Assembly (NCBI GenBank): GCA_002293525.1
Contig: DBDJ01000027.1
Location: 1 to 27,690 of the forward strand
Source of the DNA: Lachnospiraceae bacterium UBA935
GTDB lineage: Bacteria > Bacillota > Clostridia > Lachnospirales > Lachnospiraceae
Length of the DNA: 27,690 nucleotides
Direction: 5' to 3'
The notes beneath the pieces are model-generated. The model was not told where the DNA came from. It did not search any database and saw nothing but the letters and a program-made list of their open reading frames with translations. A program made the translations under genes and the position numbers. Below, piece after piece: positions 16,677-25,156 of the stretch; position 1 is the stretch's first letter, and each line of letters begins with the position of its first letter.

Positions 16677-17438
16677 CTAAATCTTCTTTCCGATATAAAA
16701 CACATACCCGTAATGCTGTTTATAATTTGAATATAAGTCTACTTCTTGTCTTGAACTTGCGATATAGTCCTCCACCATCTTATTTCCAGCGTATTTTTTC
16801 AAAATAGCCTTTTCAGTTTCGGTGCGAGGAATAAAATAACCATCAAACCAGTCTTTTTCAGGTAGCGTGAAAGCCGCGATGAAGCTGTACCCGGCTTTTT
16901 GCATTATCTTAACGTTGTGTCCTACCGTGTCTAAGCTACTACCGGCGTCAACCCAAAACTTATCAACTTCATCGGGGTATTCGTCCGCAATCCAAGAGGG
17001 GCATGATACGGCAATATAACCGGCCCTTTTGAGAAAATCACGCCAATAACTTATCCCTTTTTCAAAACCGATATTATCTATAGCTCCTTCCGACCAAATG
17101 AGGTCAAATTCCTCTTTCTCAAAAGAGAGTACATCCATTGAACCGACAATCCCCTTTACTCTTTCGTGGAGATTTAGTTTCTTGGCGTTATTGTTAAAAA
17201 CCTCTATAAAGTCAGGAGAAATGTCGATGCCGATAATATTACCGGCGATATTTCTTGCAAGAACCATCGTTTGCCCGCCTGTTCCGCAGGCTATATCAGC
17301 TACCCTTGAAAACTTGCTCGGATTATCCAAAAAATTCAACGCCTTAACAGTAGTTTCTAGGCTGCCGGGACCCTGACGCTCTAACTCTATATGGGTCTCA
17401 ATAAGTAATCCCATCTCTGTTACCTGTTTGTAATCCAT
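16677..17438 (-). CDS. class I SAM-dependent methyltransferase
   Basis: A 253-aa cytoplasmic Rossmann-fold methyltransferase. Motif I is VADIACGTGGQT (46-57), the acidic end of strand 2 is IIGIDIS, and FDLIWSEGAIDNIGFEKG is the motif IV region; the chain then continues with WRDFLKRAGYIAVSCPSW. It resembles ubiE/small-molecule methyltransferases, but the methyl acceptor cannot be told. AGGAG 7 nt before the ATG supports the start. It is flanked by a GC-rich relic on one side and gene fragments on the other, and is itself more A/T-rich than the GH89 gene, so it probably arrived by transfer or marks an insertion hot spot. It has no evident operon partner. Confidence 0.85.
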   Translation of the reverse strand: MDYKQVTEMGLLIETHIELERQGPGSLETTVKALNFLDNPSKFSRVADIACGTGGQTMVLARNIAGNIIGIDISPDFIEVFNNNAKKLNLHERVKGIVGSMDVLSFEKEEFDLIWSEGAIDNIGFEKGISYWRDFLKRAGYIAVSCPSWIADEYPDEVDKFWVDAGSSLDTVGHNVKIMQKAGYSFIAAFTLPEKDWFDGYFIPRTETEKAILKKYAGNKMVEDYIASSRQEVDLYSNYKQHYGYVFYIGKKI

Positions 17439-17529
17439 TTGTTTATCTCCTTATTTTCTGCTTGCTCCTACAGCTTTTTCTGCCTTAGCAAATTTTGCAA
17501 TACTCTGTCACTTGCTCTTCTGGCCGTAA

Positions 17530-17720
17530 GATGGCTGATCCGGCCTTATGTCGAAGTGGGCTATCTGACGTGGAAATACGGGGATTTCTTCAAAGAAGGG
17601 TATCAGGACATTTCTTATTTTGAAGATGACATCATGAAGCCCCGGGTATTGCGGTATAAGGATGGGAGAGCAAGAATCGCGACCGATGCCGGCTTCGTAC
17701 AAATGCTTCTGGGGCATTAA
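17530..17720 (+). pseudogene. fragment of an unrecognised gene on the plus strand
   Basis: The frame reads RPYVEVGYLTWKYGDFFKEG and on through YFEDDIMKPRVLRYKDG, which looks like real protein, but it has no credible start (the preceding residues are antisense leader of the methyltransferase gene) and its last ten codons are the complement of the subtilase fragment. It is probably the displaced end of a gene joined to that fragment at about 17700. Function unknown. Confidence 0.4.
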
Positions 17721-17955
17721 TAGCATCAAGACCCCATTGCCGGTAAGGCAAGTTCCCTTCGTAATATTCAGGAGCTGTGTCATATAGACCCAAAGACGTC
17801 CTCTGTTTATATTCATCTAGGCCATTAACTTCATTGCTGACGGGCGTTTCACTCCACCATGGGTCATTTGTCTGATACAGAGTCAGTCCACCTACATAAT
17901 CTGCTGCATTTTGATTCAAAAAAACCCAGCATCGGCCTTGGCCTATCCGTCCGGT
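17701..17955 (-). pseudogene. 5'-side fragment of a subtilisin-like (S8) protease gene
   Basis: The minus-strand frame contains TNDPWWSETPVSNE and, further on, YRQWGLDAINAPEAF. The latter is the segment just before the catalytic Asp strand in subtilases (typically ...QWGL..I.APEAW followed by the V.VAVIDTG motif). The match stops at EAF, where the sequence runs into the unrelated plus-strand fragment. No start codon lies within the open frame, which begins only after a TAA at 17956-17958. No Asp/His/Ser catalytic motif is present, so it cannot be active. Confidence 0.6.
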
Positions 17956-17962
17956 TTACCTA

Positions 17963-18514
17963 CTACCCGATCCACCGTATCTTTGACAGATCCGGCTCAT
18001 GAGGTGAGCCAGAGCCGGCGGCATAACCCACTAAAACAGACATCCCGAACTCGTATCCTTCAGGGAAGCCTGCCTTCTGCATAAATATCCCGGCGTTTTC
18101 CCCGCCCAAGGGAATACCGGCCATGCCGCAGATCACGTTGCCCAGTCCCAGGGCTGTGGCCGCTAAAGCAATGTTTTCACTTACGATGCCGCAGTCCAGC
18201 TCCGTGCCGGGCTGCTTCAGGATCAGGAACATGCAGGGGGCATTGTAGAACAGCCTGCCGCCGCGTTCCATGAAGCGTTCATAGACCGCTTTGTCATCCG
18301 CCTGGGCGAGAATCCGCATGCCTTCGGCATCCATCTCGTCTATCAAGGCTTTGTCGGTAATGACATTAACCAGCCACGGCTGGCGGTTAATGGCACTTGG
18401 TGACTGGACAGCGGCAACGGCGATTTGCTCCAGCTGTTCTTTTTCCGGCAGCCGTCCGTCATAAGCGCGGCAGGAATATCGCTCGGTAATCATGCGAAGG
18501 GTTTCATTCATCAT
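17963..18514 (-). CDS. nitroreductase-family FMN oxidoreductase
   Basis: A 183-aa flavoprotein of the nitroreductase family. Expected FMN-contact motifs are present: RYSCRAYDGRLPEKEQLEQI near the N terminus, SPSAINRQPWLVNVI (a variant of the S.x.N.QPW motif), and ALAATALGLGNVICGMAG in the second half. Size is typical of the short clostridial subgroup. The physiological electron acceptor cannot be read from sequence; these enzymes reduce nitro compounds, quinones or flavins with NAD(P)H. GAGG 7 nt before the ATG at 18514 supports this start; a second ATG follows immediately. It sits between gene debris and a terminator-like repeat and appears monocistronic. Confidence 0.85.
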   Translation of the reverse strand: MMNETLRMITERYSCRAYDGRLPEKEQLEQIAVAAVQSPSAINRQPWLVNVITDKALIDEMDAEGMRILAQADDKAVYERFMERGGRLFYNAPCMFLILKQPGTELDCGIVSENIALAATALGLGNVICGMAGIPLGGENAGIFMQKAGFPEGYEFGMSVLVGYAAGSGSPHEPDLSKIRWIG

Positions 18515-18631
18515 TATTTTCCTCTACTTTCTGAATATTCCGGAATCACTGGTTAAAACAGTGTTCCTTGGTTACTGTTACTTAAACACATCCTATCATT
18601 AATTATACTTTTATTCAATTTAATTGAAAAT

Positions 18632-18777
18632 GCTCCTTTAGATAAGAATCGTTTCATCTTGTTATCTGATTCTTATCTAAAAGGAGCTATTTTCTCTTTT
18701 GAAGATACAATCTACTATTTTCGTCGGCTTGCTGCATCATGGGCAGCTGACCAAGTGTTCCTCAAACCGCCGACATA
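18632..18777. repeat. direct repeat A: hairpin element downstream of the paralogue pair
   Basis: GCTCCTTTAGATAAGAATC pairs with GATTCTTATCTAAAAGGAGC (arms 18632-18650 and 18668-18687). About 75 nt later comes CCTCAAACCGCCGACAT (end near 18777). A second copy in the same orientation is at 24945-25049. It begins about 30 nt beyond the stop of the 1007-aa paralogue, so on the minus strand it can act as its 3' hairpin, although the U-tract after it is weak (ATTTTC). Nothing coding is seen in 18515-18809. Confidence 0.7.
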
Positions 18778-18809
18778 ACTTAATCAAATAAAAATAATAT
18801 TTTAAAAGT

Positions 18810-21800
18810 CTACTCAAAAATCTTCCACCCATGTGTCCCGGGTGCCCAGACATTTCCGTCTATTTCGGAGATCCATCTCTTACCCTTATACATCACCTTC
18901 TCGCCGGCCATATAAGCATCGATCGCATTCAGAGGCTGAGTCCATTCGGGAATCTCTATTTTCTTGTAAAGCGAAGTGGCTGCGCTGGGGAGCCAATGAG
19001 CCGCACTTGTATGATTCTGGAAGACAATATAAAGAACCGGTGACCCGTTCGCATCCGTGCCATATTCTAACATTTCACCTGCAGTATAATTCTTACCGGC
19101 AGACCACTGTTCATAATACGGATCAATAGAGAGCTGATATTCTCCGGTTGCTTCGTCGGCCAGTCCTGCCAAGATATAGTAGGTTTCTCCCGCCTCAAAC
19201 ATATACACAACCTCGGTCTCGCCAATTCCCAGAGCTTCGTTGCCGTCATCATACAATGTGATCTCCGGCTGATCATTGCCGAATTCCCGCGCCGTAACCG
19301 CGTACATTCTCCGCCGCTGAGGGGTGAAGGCGAAGGCGACCTGCTGATCCGGCTCTTGGATGCTTACCGGCATCGTTTCTTCCACAGTGGTCTCTCTGAT
19401 ATACGGCTGTACGATGGTGACCGTTTCTTCCATTCCGTTACAGCTGACCGTGACAAAGCCATCCCTTACCGCTCCTGTATTGTTATTATCCGCGGTAATA
19501 GTTAAAATCCCGGCCGTGTTCCCTTCCATCGGTACAATTTCCATCCAGCCGGTGTCACCGTTGCTGCTTTGCACTTTCGTAACGCTCCAGGCGTTGTTTA
19601 CAAGCACCTCCACCTCCACTGTGTGCTTTGTTCCAGGTATATTATAATGATTACGGAATAAAGAAAGTGCCGCGTTAATCTTTATATGCCGGTGTGCATT
19701 ATTAAGGCTGAACCGTTCTTCCGGCGGCCTTCGATCAACGCCGTCCCCGCCCAGCTGAAAAATATAGTTCTGGGGAAGCGTGATATAGCCCAGACTTCCT
19801 GTAGAACCGTCGTCACCGTTATTTGCGTCCGATAAATCAGTGTCGCCCCCGGAACCATATCTGCCGCCGCCAATAGCTGCGCTATGGGTACTTCTGGCCG
19901 TGATGACTCCTCCGTGAATAGAAAGATTAGCACCGGCACCGCCGTTGCCGCCGTTGCCGCCTGCATATACAGTGTCACCGTATCCGCCGTTACCGGCCTT
20001 GCCGCCGCCGATACCGGCACCGTAAGTACTGGTAGCGGTAATATTTCCTCCTTCAATCGTAATGTTGCCGCCGGAACTTCCGTCATCTCCTCTGCCACCT
20101 GCCAGCCGACCGCTTTGAGCCCCCCTATTGCCGCCGTTGCCGCCGATGGCTGCCCCGTCCCAGGCTGTCGCGGTAAGGCTGGCACTTCCTCTGCCTGCCC
20201 TGATGGTCAGATTGGCACCGGTAGTGCTTAGTCCGGCATATATGCCATTGCCGCTCAGGGAGTTATTGTCGCTTAAAACAAGAATTACATGAGCTCCCGA
20301 ACCAAGCTGAATCGGCGATCCCGATTGGGAGGATATGGTTAGGTTCTGTATCGTAACCAGATGCGGCCTCGCTGATGTACCGCCGCCGATCACAACCCTG
20401 TTTCCACTGCTTGATCCGGTCAACGTCGCGTCGCCGCTAACATAGAACACGCCATTTTCCAGCCGCCAATTGTCTCCGCTGGTAACCGAACTATTTGACA
20501 CGTCAATTACGTTATCTGATAAATATTGTTCGACAGCAATCGAATCAGAAAGAGAATCGCCATAAATATCAATCCCTTCAATCCTGATTTCCCCATTATC
20601 TCTTGACAATGATGTCGGATCGACGGTAACCGTTATTTCCGCCGGACCGTTTCCGCCTTTAACTTCCCCGAGCTTCAGCCAGTCACTGACGGATGCCTCC
20701 CAAGTTATCCCGTCCGCGATAACCTGAAACGTCTTACTTGTCGAGCTTGAGGTCGGATACCAGGTTTCGTCGGTACCCAGCCGCAGAATCGGCTTCCCCA
20801 ACTGCGTTACTTTGAACTCTCTGGTAAGGCTGCCATAGCTGCTTTGAATCACCACGGTGCCATCCCTTGGCTCTTCAGAGGGGTTCTTTTCTTTCATCCT
20901 GACTGAAAAGCTTTTATTATCTGCTGCCGGAGTCACTTCCAGCCACGATGAAGTTTCATCTTCCAGCACTGACCAGGGTTCGCTGTCAGGGGCGGCTACC
21001 TTTACAACCTTGGTGCTTCTTTCTTCGCTCCTGCCAGGTGCCCAGCTATAGCTATCCAGCGCCAGGATCGGAGCTTGTGTAACTATAATCTGATCATCCG
21101 GTGCCTGTTCGGTAGGACTGGTAACATCAACTCGCATTACCCGAGGCGTAAAACTGTCACTCGTATTGGGTAAAGCCACTAATGTAAATTTATAATCTCC
21201 TTTGTGTACTACCAGACCGCTTTCGGCAACAGCATCCCACGTCCCTCTCATAGTTAAAGTCACCTCAAAACTATCTCCTGTCGGCGGGGCAGTCAAGCTG
21301 AACTCACTAAGCCCCATCGAGGGCCATGTCCTTCTAGACTGAGTAATATATACATATCGTGTAATATCTATATCTGGATGTGAGGCAGTAATTTTAATCC
21401 TTGCTTGCCTGTCTACTGGGCCATCGTTTCTGTACACGGTGATATCCAGCCTGCTTTTTCCCCATGGTCCTTCTTTATAGACATACAGCCACGTTTCGGA
21501 AAAGCCGAACTCTCTCCACTGACCATCGACAAACTCTTCTAGATAAATATCACATTCTGTATTAAATTCTATGTAGATCTCTCCCCATCTCGCGTAGCCC
21601 TCTGAATCAACATGATTGCCATCGGCATTATAATATTCGCTTGAAGCCTGATACAGCTCCCCTGCTTCATCCACCAGGTTAATGTAAGGGGGCTCTTTCT
21701 TATCTTCATCGCTGGCCGATCCTATTAGGGCACAATTGGCTATTGAGATTAATAGCACTGTCATAAACAGCAGCATTCTGCTTAACGGTTTTATGGTATT

Positions 21801-21833
21801 ATTTTTCATATTGTTTATCATTTTGTTCTTCAT
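18810..21833 (-). CDS. large secreted protein: BACON-like domains, Gly-rich beta-helix-like region, C-terminal CBM5/12-like modules
   Basis: A 1007-aa exported protein. Order (counted from the preferred Met): signal peptide (about 12-40); an N-terminal beta region ending near 250 that the neighbour lacks; two BACON-like domains (about 255-435, with WSVLEDETSSWLEVTPAADN and WEASVSDWLKLGE); a parallel beta-helix-like stretch (about 440-700) with AAIGGN, GAGIGGG and repeated GGNITIEGG turns; a third BACON-like domain (about 740-815); a bacterial pre-peptidase-like beta-sandwich (about 820-900); and two CBM5/12-like modules at the end (W..GK.Y.AGE, then W.Q...A.DAY..GEKV..KGK.W). A binding/adhesin role in the envelope is inferred; no enzyme motif or wall anchor is seen. 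The frame opens at 21857, but AGGAGG lies 9 nt before the ATG at 21833. It follows a paralogue 130 nt upstream. Confidence 0.8.
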   Translation of the reverse strand: MKNKMINNMKNNTIKPLSRMLLFMTVLLISIANCALIGSASDEDKKEPPYINLVDEAGELYQASSEYYNADGNHVDSEGYARWGEIYIEFNTECDIYLEEFVDGQWREFGFSETWLYVYKEGPWGKSRLDITVYRNDGPVDRQARIKITASHPDIDITRYVYITQSRRTWPSMGLSEFSLTAPPTGDSFEVTLTMRGTWDAVAESGLVVHKGDYKFTLVALPNTSDSFTPRVMRVDVTSPTEQAPDDQIIVTQAPILALDSYSWAPGRSEERSTKVVKVAAPDSEPWSVLEDETSSWLEVTPAADNKSFSVRMKEKNPSEEPRDGTVVIQSSYGSLTREFKVTQLGKPILRLGTDETWYPTSSSTSKTFQVIADGITWEASVSDWLKLGEVKGGNGPAEITVTVDPTSLSRDNGEIRIEGIDIYGDSLSDSIAVEQYLSDNVIDVSNSSVTSGDNWRLENGVFYVSGDATLTGSSSGNRVVIGGGTSARPHLVTIQNLTISSQSGSPIQLGSGAHVILVLSDNNSLSGNGIYAGLSTTGANLTIRAGRGSASLTATAWDGAAIGGNGGNRGAQSGRLAGGRGDDGSSGGNITIEGGNITATSTYGAGIGGGKAGNGGYGDTVYAGGNGGNGGAGANLSIHGGVITARSTHSAAIGGGRYGSGGDTDLSDANNGDDGSTGSLGYITLPQNYIFQLGGDGVDRRPPEERFSLNNAHRHIKINAALSLFRNHYNIPGTKHTVEVEVLVNNAWSVTKVQSSNGDTGWMEIVPMEGNTAGILTITADNNNTGAVRDGFVTVSCNGMEETVTIVQPYIRETTVEETMPVSIQEPDQQVAFAFTPQRRRMYAVTAREFGNDQPEITLYDDGNEALGIGETEVVYMFEAGETYYILAGLADEATGEYQLSIDPYYEQWSAGKNYTAGEMLEYGTDANGSPVLYIVFQNHTSAAHWLPSAATSLYKKIEIPEWTQPLNAIDAYMAGEKVMYKGKRWISEIDGNVWAPGTHGWKIFE

Positions 21834-21870
21834 ATTTTTCATCCTCCTGAAAAACATCTTGGTAATCTTA

Positions 21871-21960
21871 GATTGAAGCCTGAACTTTCATAAGCTCCGA
21901 TCTCCTTTAGTTACATTTTAATTATCCTCCTTTCTGTTACCACTATAACCTGCCTGTTAA
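21871..21960 (-). promoter_or_regulatory. duplicated 5' leader, copy 1
   Basis: This block, just upstream of the 1007-aa gene, matches 24539-24632 upstream of the paralogue. On the minus strand the core reads AACAGAAAGGAGGATAATTA, then ACTAAAGGAGATCGGAGC. Two Shine-Dalgarno-like AAGGAG sequences occur in it; in this copy the first precedes ATG directly followed by TAA. The real ribosome binding site of the gene is separate. Confidence 0.55.
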
Positions 21961-21986
21961 TAAGCGACCTTACATCACTGATTAAT

Positions 21987-24506
21987 TTACTCAAAAATCT
22001 TCCATCCATACGTCCCAGGCGCCCAAACATTTCCGTCTATTTCGGAGATCCACCTCTTGCCTTTGTACATCACCTTTTCACCGGCAGGATAAGCATCGAC
22101 CGCATTCAGCGGCTGTGTCCATTCGGGAATCTCCATTTTCTTATAAAGCGATGTGGCGGCACCGGGGAGCCAATGAGCCGCGCTTGTATGATTCTGCAGG
22201 ACAATATAAAGAACCGGTGACCCGTTGACATTCGTGCCGTATTCCAATATTTCACCCGCAGTATAATTCTTTCCGGAAGCCCACTGCTCATAGTAGGGAT
22301 CGATAGAGAGCTGGTATTCTCCGATTTCTTCAGCGGCCAGTCCGGTTAAGATATAGTAGGTTTCTCCCGCTTCAAACATGTACTCAACATCAATTTCGCC
22401 GCTTTCCAAGACTTCATTGCCGGCATCAAACACAGTGATATACGGATGATTATCACCATATTCCTGAGCCGTGATTTTGTACATCCTCCTCTTCTGGGGC
22501 GTGAACGAGAAGGCTATCTGCTGATCTGCATCCTCAATGTTAGCCTGCACCCTTTCATCCAGAGTGCTCCGCATGATACGCAACTGCACGATTGTGATTT
22601 TTCGTTCCATTCCGCCGCTGTTTACGGTGATGAAACCGTCTCGTACCGCTCCGGTGTTGTTATTATCCGCAGTAATGGTTATTATGCCGGCACCGGTGCC
22701 TTCCATCGGCGAAATCTCCAGCCAACCGATGTCACCGTTACTGCTTCCCACTTCGACGACACTCCAGGTATCGTTTGCGGTTACTTCCACTTCCATAACA
22801 GTCCTTATACCCGATATTTCATAGAATTCACGGAATAAATTCAGCGAAGCATTGATCTTGACATTTCTATGAGCACCGTCAAGGGAGAATCTTTCTGCCG
22901 GCGGCCTTCTATCCTTACCGTCTCCCAGCTGGAAAACATAGTTCGACGGCAGCGTGATATAACCTTCGTGTCCTGTAGTACCGTCACTGCCGTCATTATC
23001 ACTACCAAGGTCACTATCGCCACCAGCGCCATATCTGCCGCCGCCAATGGCTGCACTGTGGATACTGCCGGCTATGATGACCCCACCTGCAATGTGAAGG
23101 TCAGCTCCGGCTCCGCCGTTACCGCCGTCTCCGCCGCTCCAAAATAAGTTGCCATAGCCGCCGTTACCGGCCTTGCCGCCGCCGATACCGGCACCATAAG
23201 TACTGGTGGCGATAATGGTTCCTCCTTCAATCGTAATGGTGCCGCCGGAACTGCCGTCACTTCCCCTGCCTCCAGACAACCGATCTGCTTCGGCCCCCCT
23301 TTTCCCGCCGTTGCCGCCGATGGCAGCCCCTTCCCAGGCAGTCGCAGCAAGGCTGGCACTTCCTCTGCCTGCCCTGATGGTCAGGTTGGCACCGGTAGTA
23401 CTTAGTCCGGCATATATGACGTTACCGGTCAAGGCGTTACTTCCGTTTAATACAATAATTGCATGAGTCCCTGATCCAAGCTGAACCGGTGATCCCGATC
23501 CAGAGGATATGGTCAGATCCTGAAAAGTAACCCGAACGGGTCTTGCCGATGTTCCGCCGTCGATCACAACCCTGTTTCCATCGTTGCTTGTTCCGGTCAA
23601 CGTCGCGTCACCGCTAATATAGAACACGCCATTTTCCAGCCGCCAACTGTCTCCGCTGGTAATCGAGCTGTTAGATACATCTATGACGTTATAAGACAGA
23701 TATTGTTCGACAGCAATCGAATCCGAATGAAAACCGCCGTAAATATCCGTTCCTTCGACCCTGATTTCCCCATTATCCCTTGACACTGATGTCGAACCGA
23801 CAGTAACCGTTATTTCTGCCGAACCTTTTCCGTTTTTGACTTCACCGAGCTCCAGCCAGTCACTGACAGATGCCGTCCAGGTTATCCCGTCTGCGATTAC
23901 TTGAAATGCCTTACTCGATGAATCGGAGGTCGGATACCAGGTTTCGTCGGTACCCAACCGCAGAAACGGCTTCCCCATCTGCGTTACTTTGAATTCCCTG
24001 GTAAGACCACCGTAACCGCTTTGGATTACAACTTTTCCCTCCCTTGGCCCCTCACCGGGATTTTTGTCCTTTATTCTGACTGAAAAGCTTTTATGATCTG
24101 CTGCCGGAGTCACGGCTAACCAATATGAAGTTTCCAGCACTGACCAGGATTCATTGTCAGGGGCAGATACATTGACAACCTTAGTACTTCTTTCTTCACT
24201 TCTGTCAGGCGCCCAGCTATAACTCGCCAAGGCCAGACCCGGAGCTTGCGCAGCTTCAACCCCATCATCTCCTGTCGGCGCCCCCTCTTCCGTATAGCCC
24301 TCACCATCAACAGGCCCGGCTTCTGCATCAGATAAATCGCTTTCATCTTGATATAGCTCCCCCCTGCCATCCACTAGGTCGTTGTAGGCAGGATCTTCCT
24401 CTTCTTCGTTAGCCGAGCCTATTACTGTAAAATTAACTATCACAATAAACAGGACTGACATAAGCATCAGCAATCTGATTAACGGCTTTGCAATTTCTTT
24501 CTTCAT
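21987..24506 (-). CDS. secreted paralogue with shortened N terminus: BACON-like, Gly-rich beta-helix-like, CBM5/12-like
   Basis: An 839-aa exported protein, a close tandem paralogue of the next gene, with the same order of domains from the first BACON-like domain (SYSWAPDRSEERSTKVV) to the C-terminal CBM5/12-like modules ending GWKIFE. Between the signal peptide and that domain it has only a short acidic stretch. PAYNDLVDGRGELYQ and APTGDD match two separated points in the longer paralogue, so about 165 residues have been lost in frame (or gained in the other copy). GTG at 24524 opens the frame, but AGGAG lies 7 nt before the ATG at 24506, which also gives a normal signal peptide (MKKEIAKPLIRLLMLMSVLF). 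Probably a surface or released glycan-binding protein; no catalytic residues recognised. Confidence 0.8.
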   Translation of the reverse strand: MKKEIAKPLIRLLMLMSVLFIVIVNFTVIGSANEEEEDPAYNDLVDGRGELYQDESDLSDAEAGPVDGEGYTEEGAPTGDDGVEAAQAPGLALASYSWAPDRSEERSTKVVNVSAPDNESWSVLETSYWLAVTPAADHKSFSVRIKDKNPGEGPREGKVVIQSGYGGLTREFKVTQMGKPFLRLGTDETWYPTSDSSSKAFQVIADGITWTASVSDWLELGEVKNGKGSAEITVTVGSTSVSRDNGEIRVEGTDIYGGFHSDSIAVEQYLSYNVIDVSNSSITSGDSWRLENGVFYISGDATLTGTSNDGNRVVIDGGTSARPVRVTFQDLTISSGSGSPVQLGSGTHAIIVLNGSNALTGNVIYAGLSTTGANLTIRAGRGSASLAATAWEGAAIGGNGGKRGAEADRLSGGRGSDGSSGGTITIEGGTIIATSTYGAGIGGGKAGNGGYGNLFWSGGDGGNGGAGADLHIAGGVIIAGSIHSAAIGGGRYGAGGDSDLGSDNDGSDGTTGHEGYITLPSNYVFQLGDGKDRRPPAERFSLDGAHRNVKINASLNLFREFYEISGIRTVMEVEVTANDTWSVVEVGSSNGDIGWLEISPMEGTGAGIITITADNNNTGAVRDGFITVNSGGMERKITIVQLRIMRSTLDERVQANIEDADQQIAFSFTPQKRRMYKITAQEYGDNHPYITVFDAGNEVLESGEIDVEYMFEAGETYYILTGLAAEEIGEYQLSIDPYYEQWASGKNYTAGEILEYGTNVNGSPVLYIVLQNHTSAAHWLPGAATSLYKKMEIPEWTQPLNAVDAYPAGEKVMYKGKRWISEIDGNVWAPGTYGWKIFE

Positions 24507-24538
24507 ATTTTTTCTCCTAAACACACTGTAGTGATCCC

Positions 24539-24632
24539 GATAGAAGCCTTTTCCCTCTGAAAGCTCCGATCTCCTTTAGTTACGTTCTTAATTATCCTCC
24601 TTTCTGTTTTTATCCCATCAGCCTGCTTGTTG
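24539..24632 (-). promoter_or_regulatory. duplicated 5' leader, copy 2
   Basis: The second copy of the leader block, with the same two AAGGAG-type sequences in the same spacing. The first lacks an ATG here. It is at the 5' side of the first paralogue and next to a very A/T-rich tract that probably holds the promoter. Confidence 0.55.
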
Positions 24633-24944
24633 AAAATTATTATAGTTCTCACATAATATATAACTTTGTTAAGTAATGAATGTATAGTTAGATATAACTT
24701 TATATATTATAATAAATAATGTTATTATTGATGATATTAATAACAATATTCTATTATAGTAAATGATATTCATTAAATCTAAATACATATTACCAAATAT
24801 TATTAACAATATCTATGCCTTTTCAAAAATAGACATTTTATAACCAAAAATTGTTGCAAAACATATGATACTTAAATTTTAATTACTTCAGCAAAATAAC
24901 TATTCTCTTTTCTAAACATAACATCTTATTATTAAACAAAAAAT
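24633..24944. other. very A/T-rich non-coding tract upstream of the paralogue pair
   Basis: No ORF is supported. The tract is much more A/T-rich than the flanking genes. GTTATTA (24721-24727) and TAATAAC (24738-24744) form a perfect 7-bp inverted repeat with partly symmetrical flanks. Several TATAAT-like words make any single promoter choice arbitrary. Confidence 0.5.
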
Positions 24945-25049
24945 GCTCCTTTTGATAAGAATCTTTATTACTTGATTTGATTCTCATCAAAGGGAGCACG
25001 GACAAATAGCAGAACTGCATTACACTTGCCGATCCTCAACCGCCGACAT
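24945..25049. repeat. direct repeat B: hairpin element upstream of the paralogue pair and downstream of the effector-like operon
   Basis: GCTCCTTTTGATAAGAATC (24945-24963) pairs with GATTCTCATCAAAGGGAGC (24979-24997). CCTCAACCGCCGACAT follows, ending near 25049. Read on the minus strand the hairpin is followed by GCATTTTTTG, a good intrinsic terminator for the upstream three-gene unit. It is the same element as 18632-18777, in the same orientation, about 40 nt shorter between hairpin and tail. Around 25085-25095 the text CCCAAAAATCTG resembles the 3' end of the paralogue genes. Confidence 0.7.
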
Positions 25050-25156
25050 TATTTACTATAAGACTCATTTACTATTTTGAAAACCCACCCAAAAATCTGA
25101 TCGTTAACAACACAACCGGATATAATACTATTTCCTGCTGGGCGGGACAAATTACA

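Noticed and set aside
16489..18000. Insertion sequence responsible for the scarred region
   Set aside because: No transposase motif or matching terminal inverted repeats could be found; only relics are visible.
19682..20231. Overlapping 115-167-aa ORFs on both strands in the Gly-rich region
   Set aside because: They are out-of-frame readings of GC-biased Gly codons in the 1007-aa paralogue; the same false ORFs appear in the other paralogue at 22841-23466.
24525..24945. Replication origin or plasmid partition site in the A/T-rich tract
   Set aside because: There are no iterons or DnaA-box clusters; it is more simply an A/T-rich promoter region.
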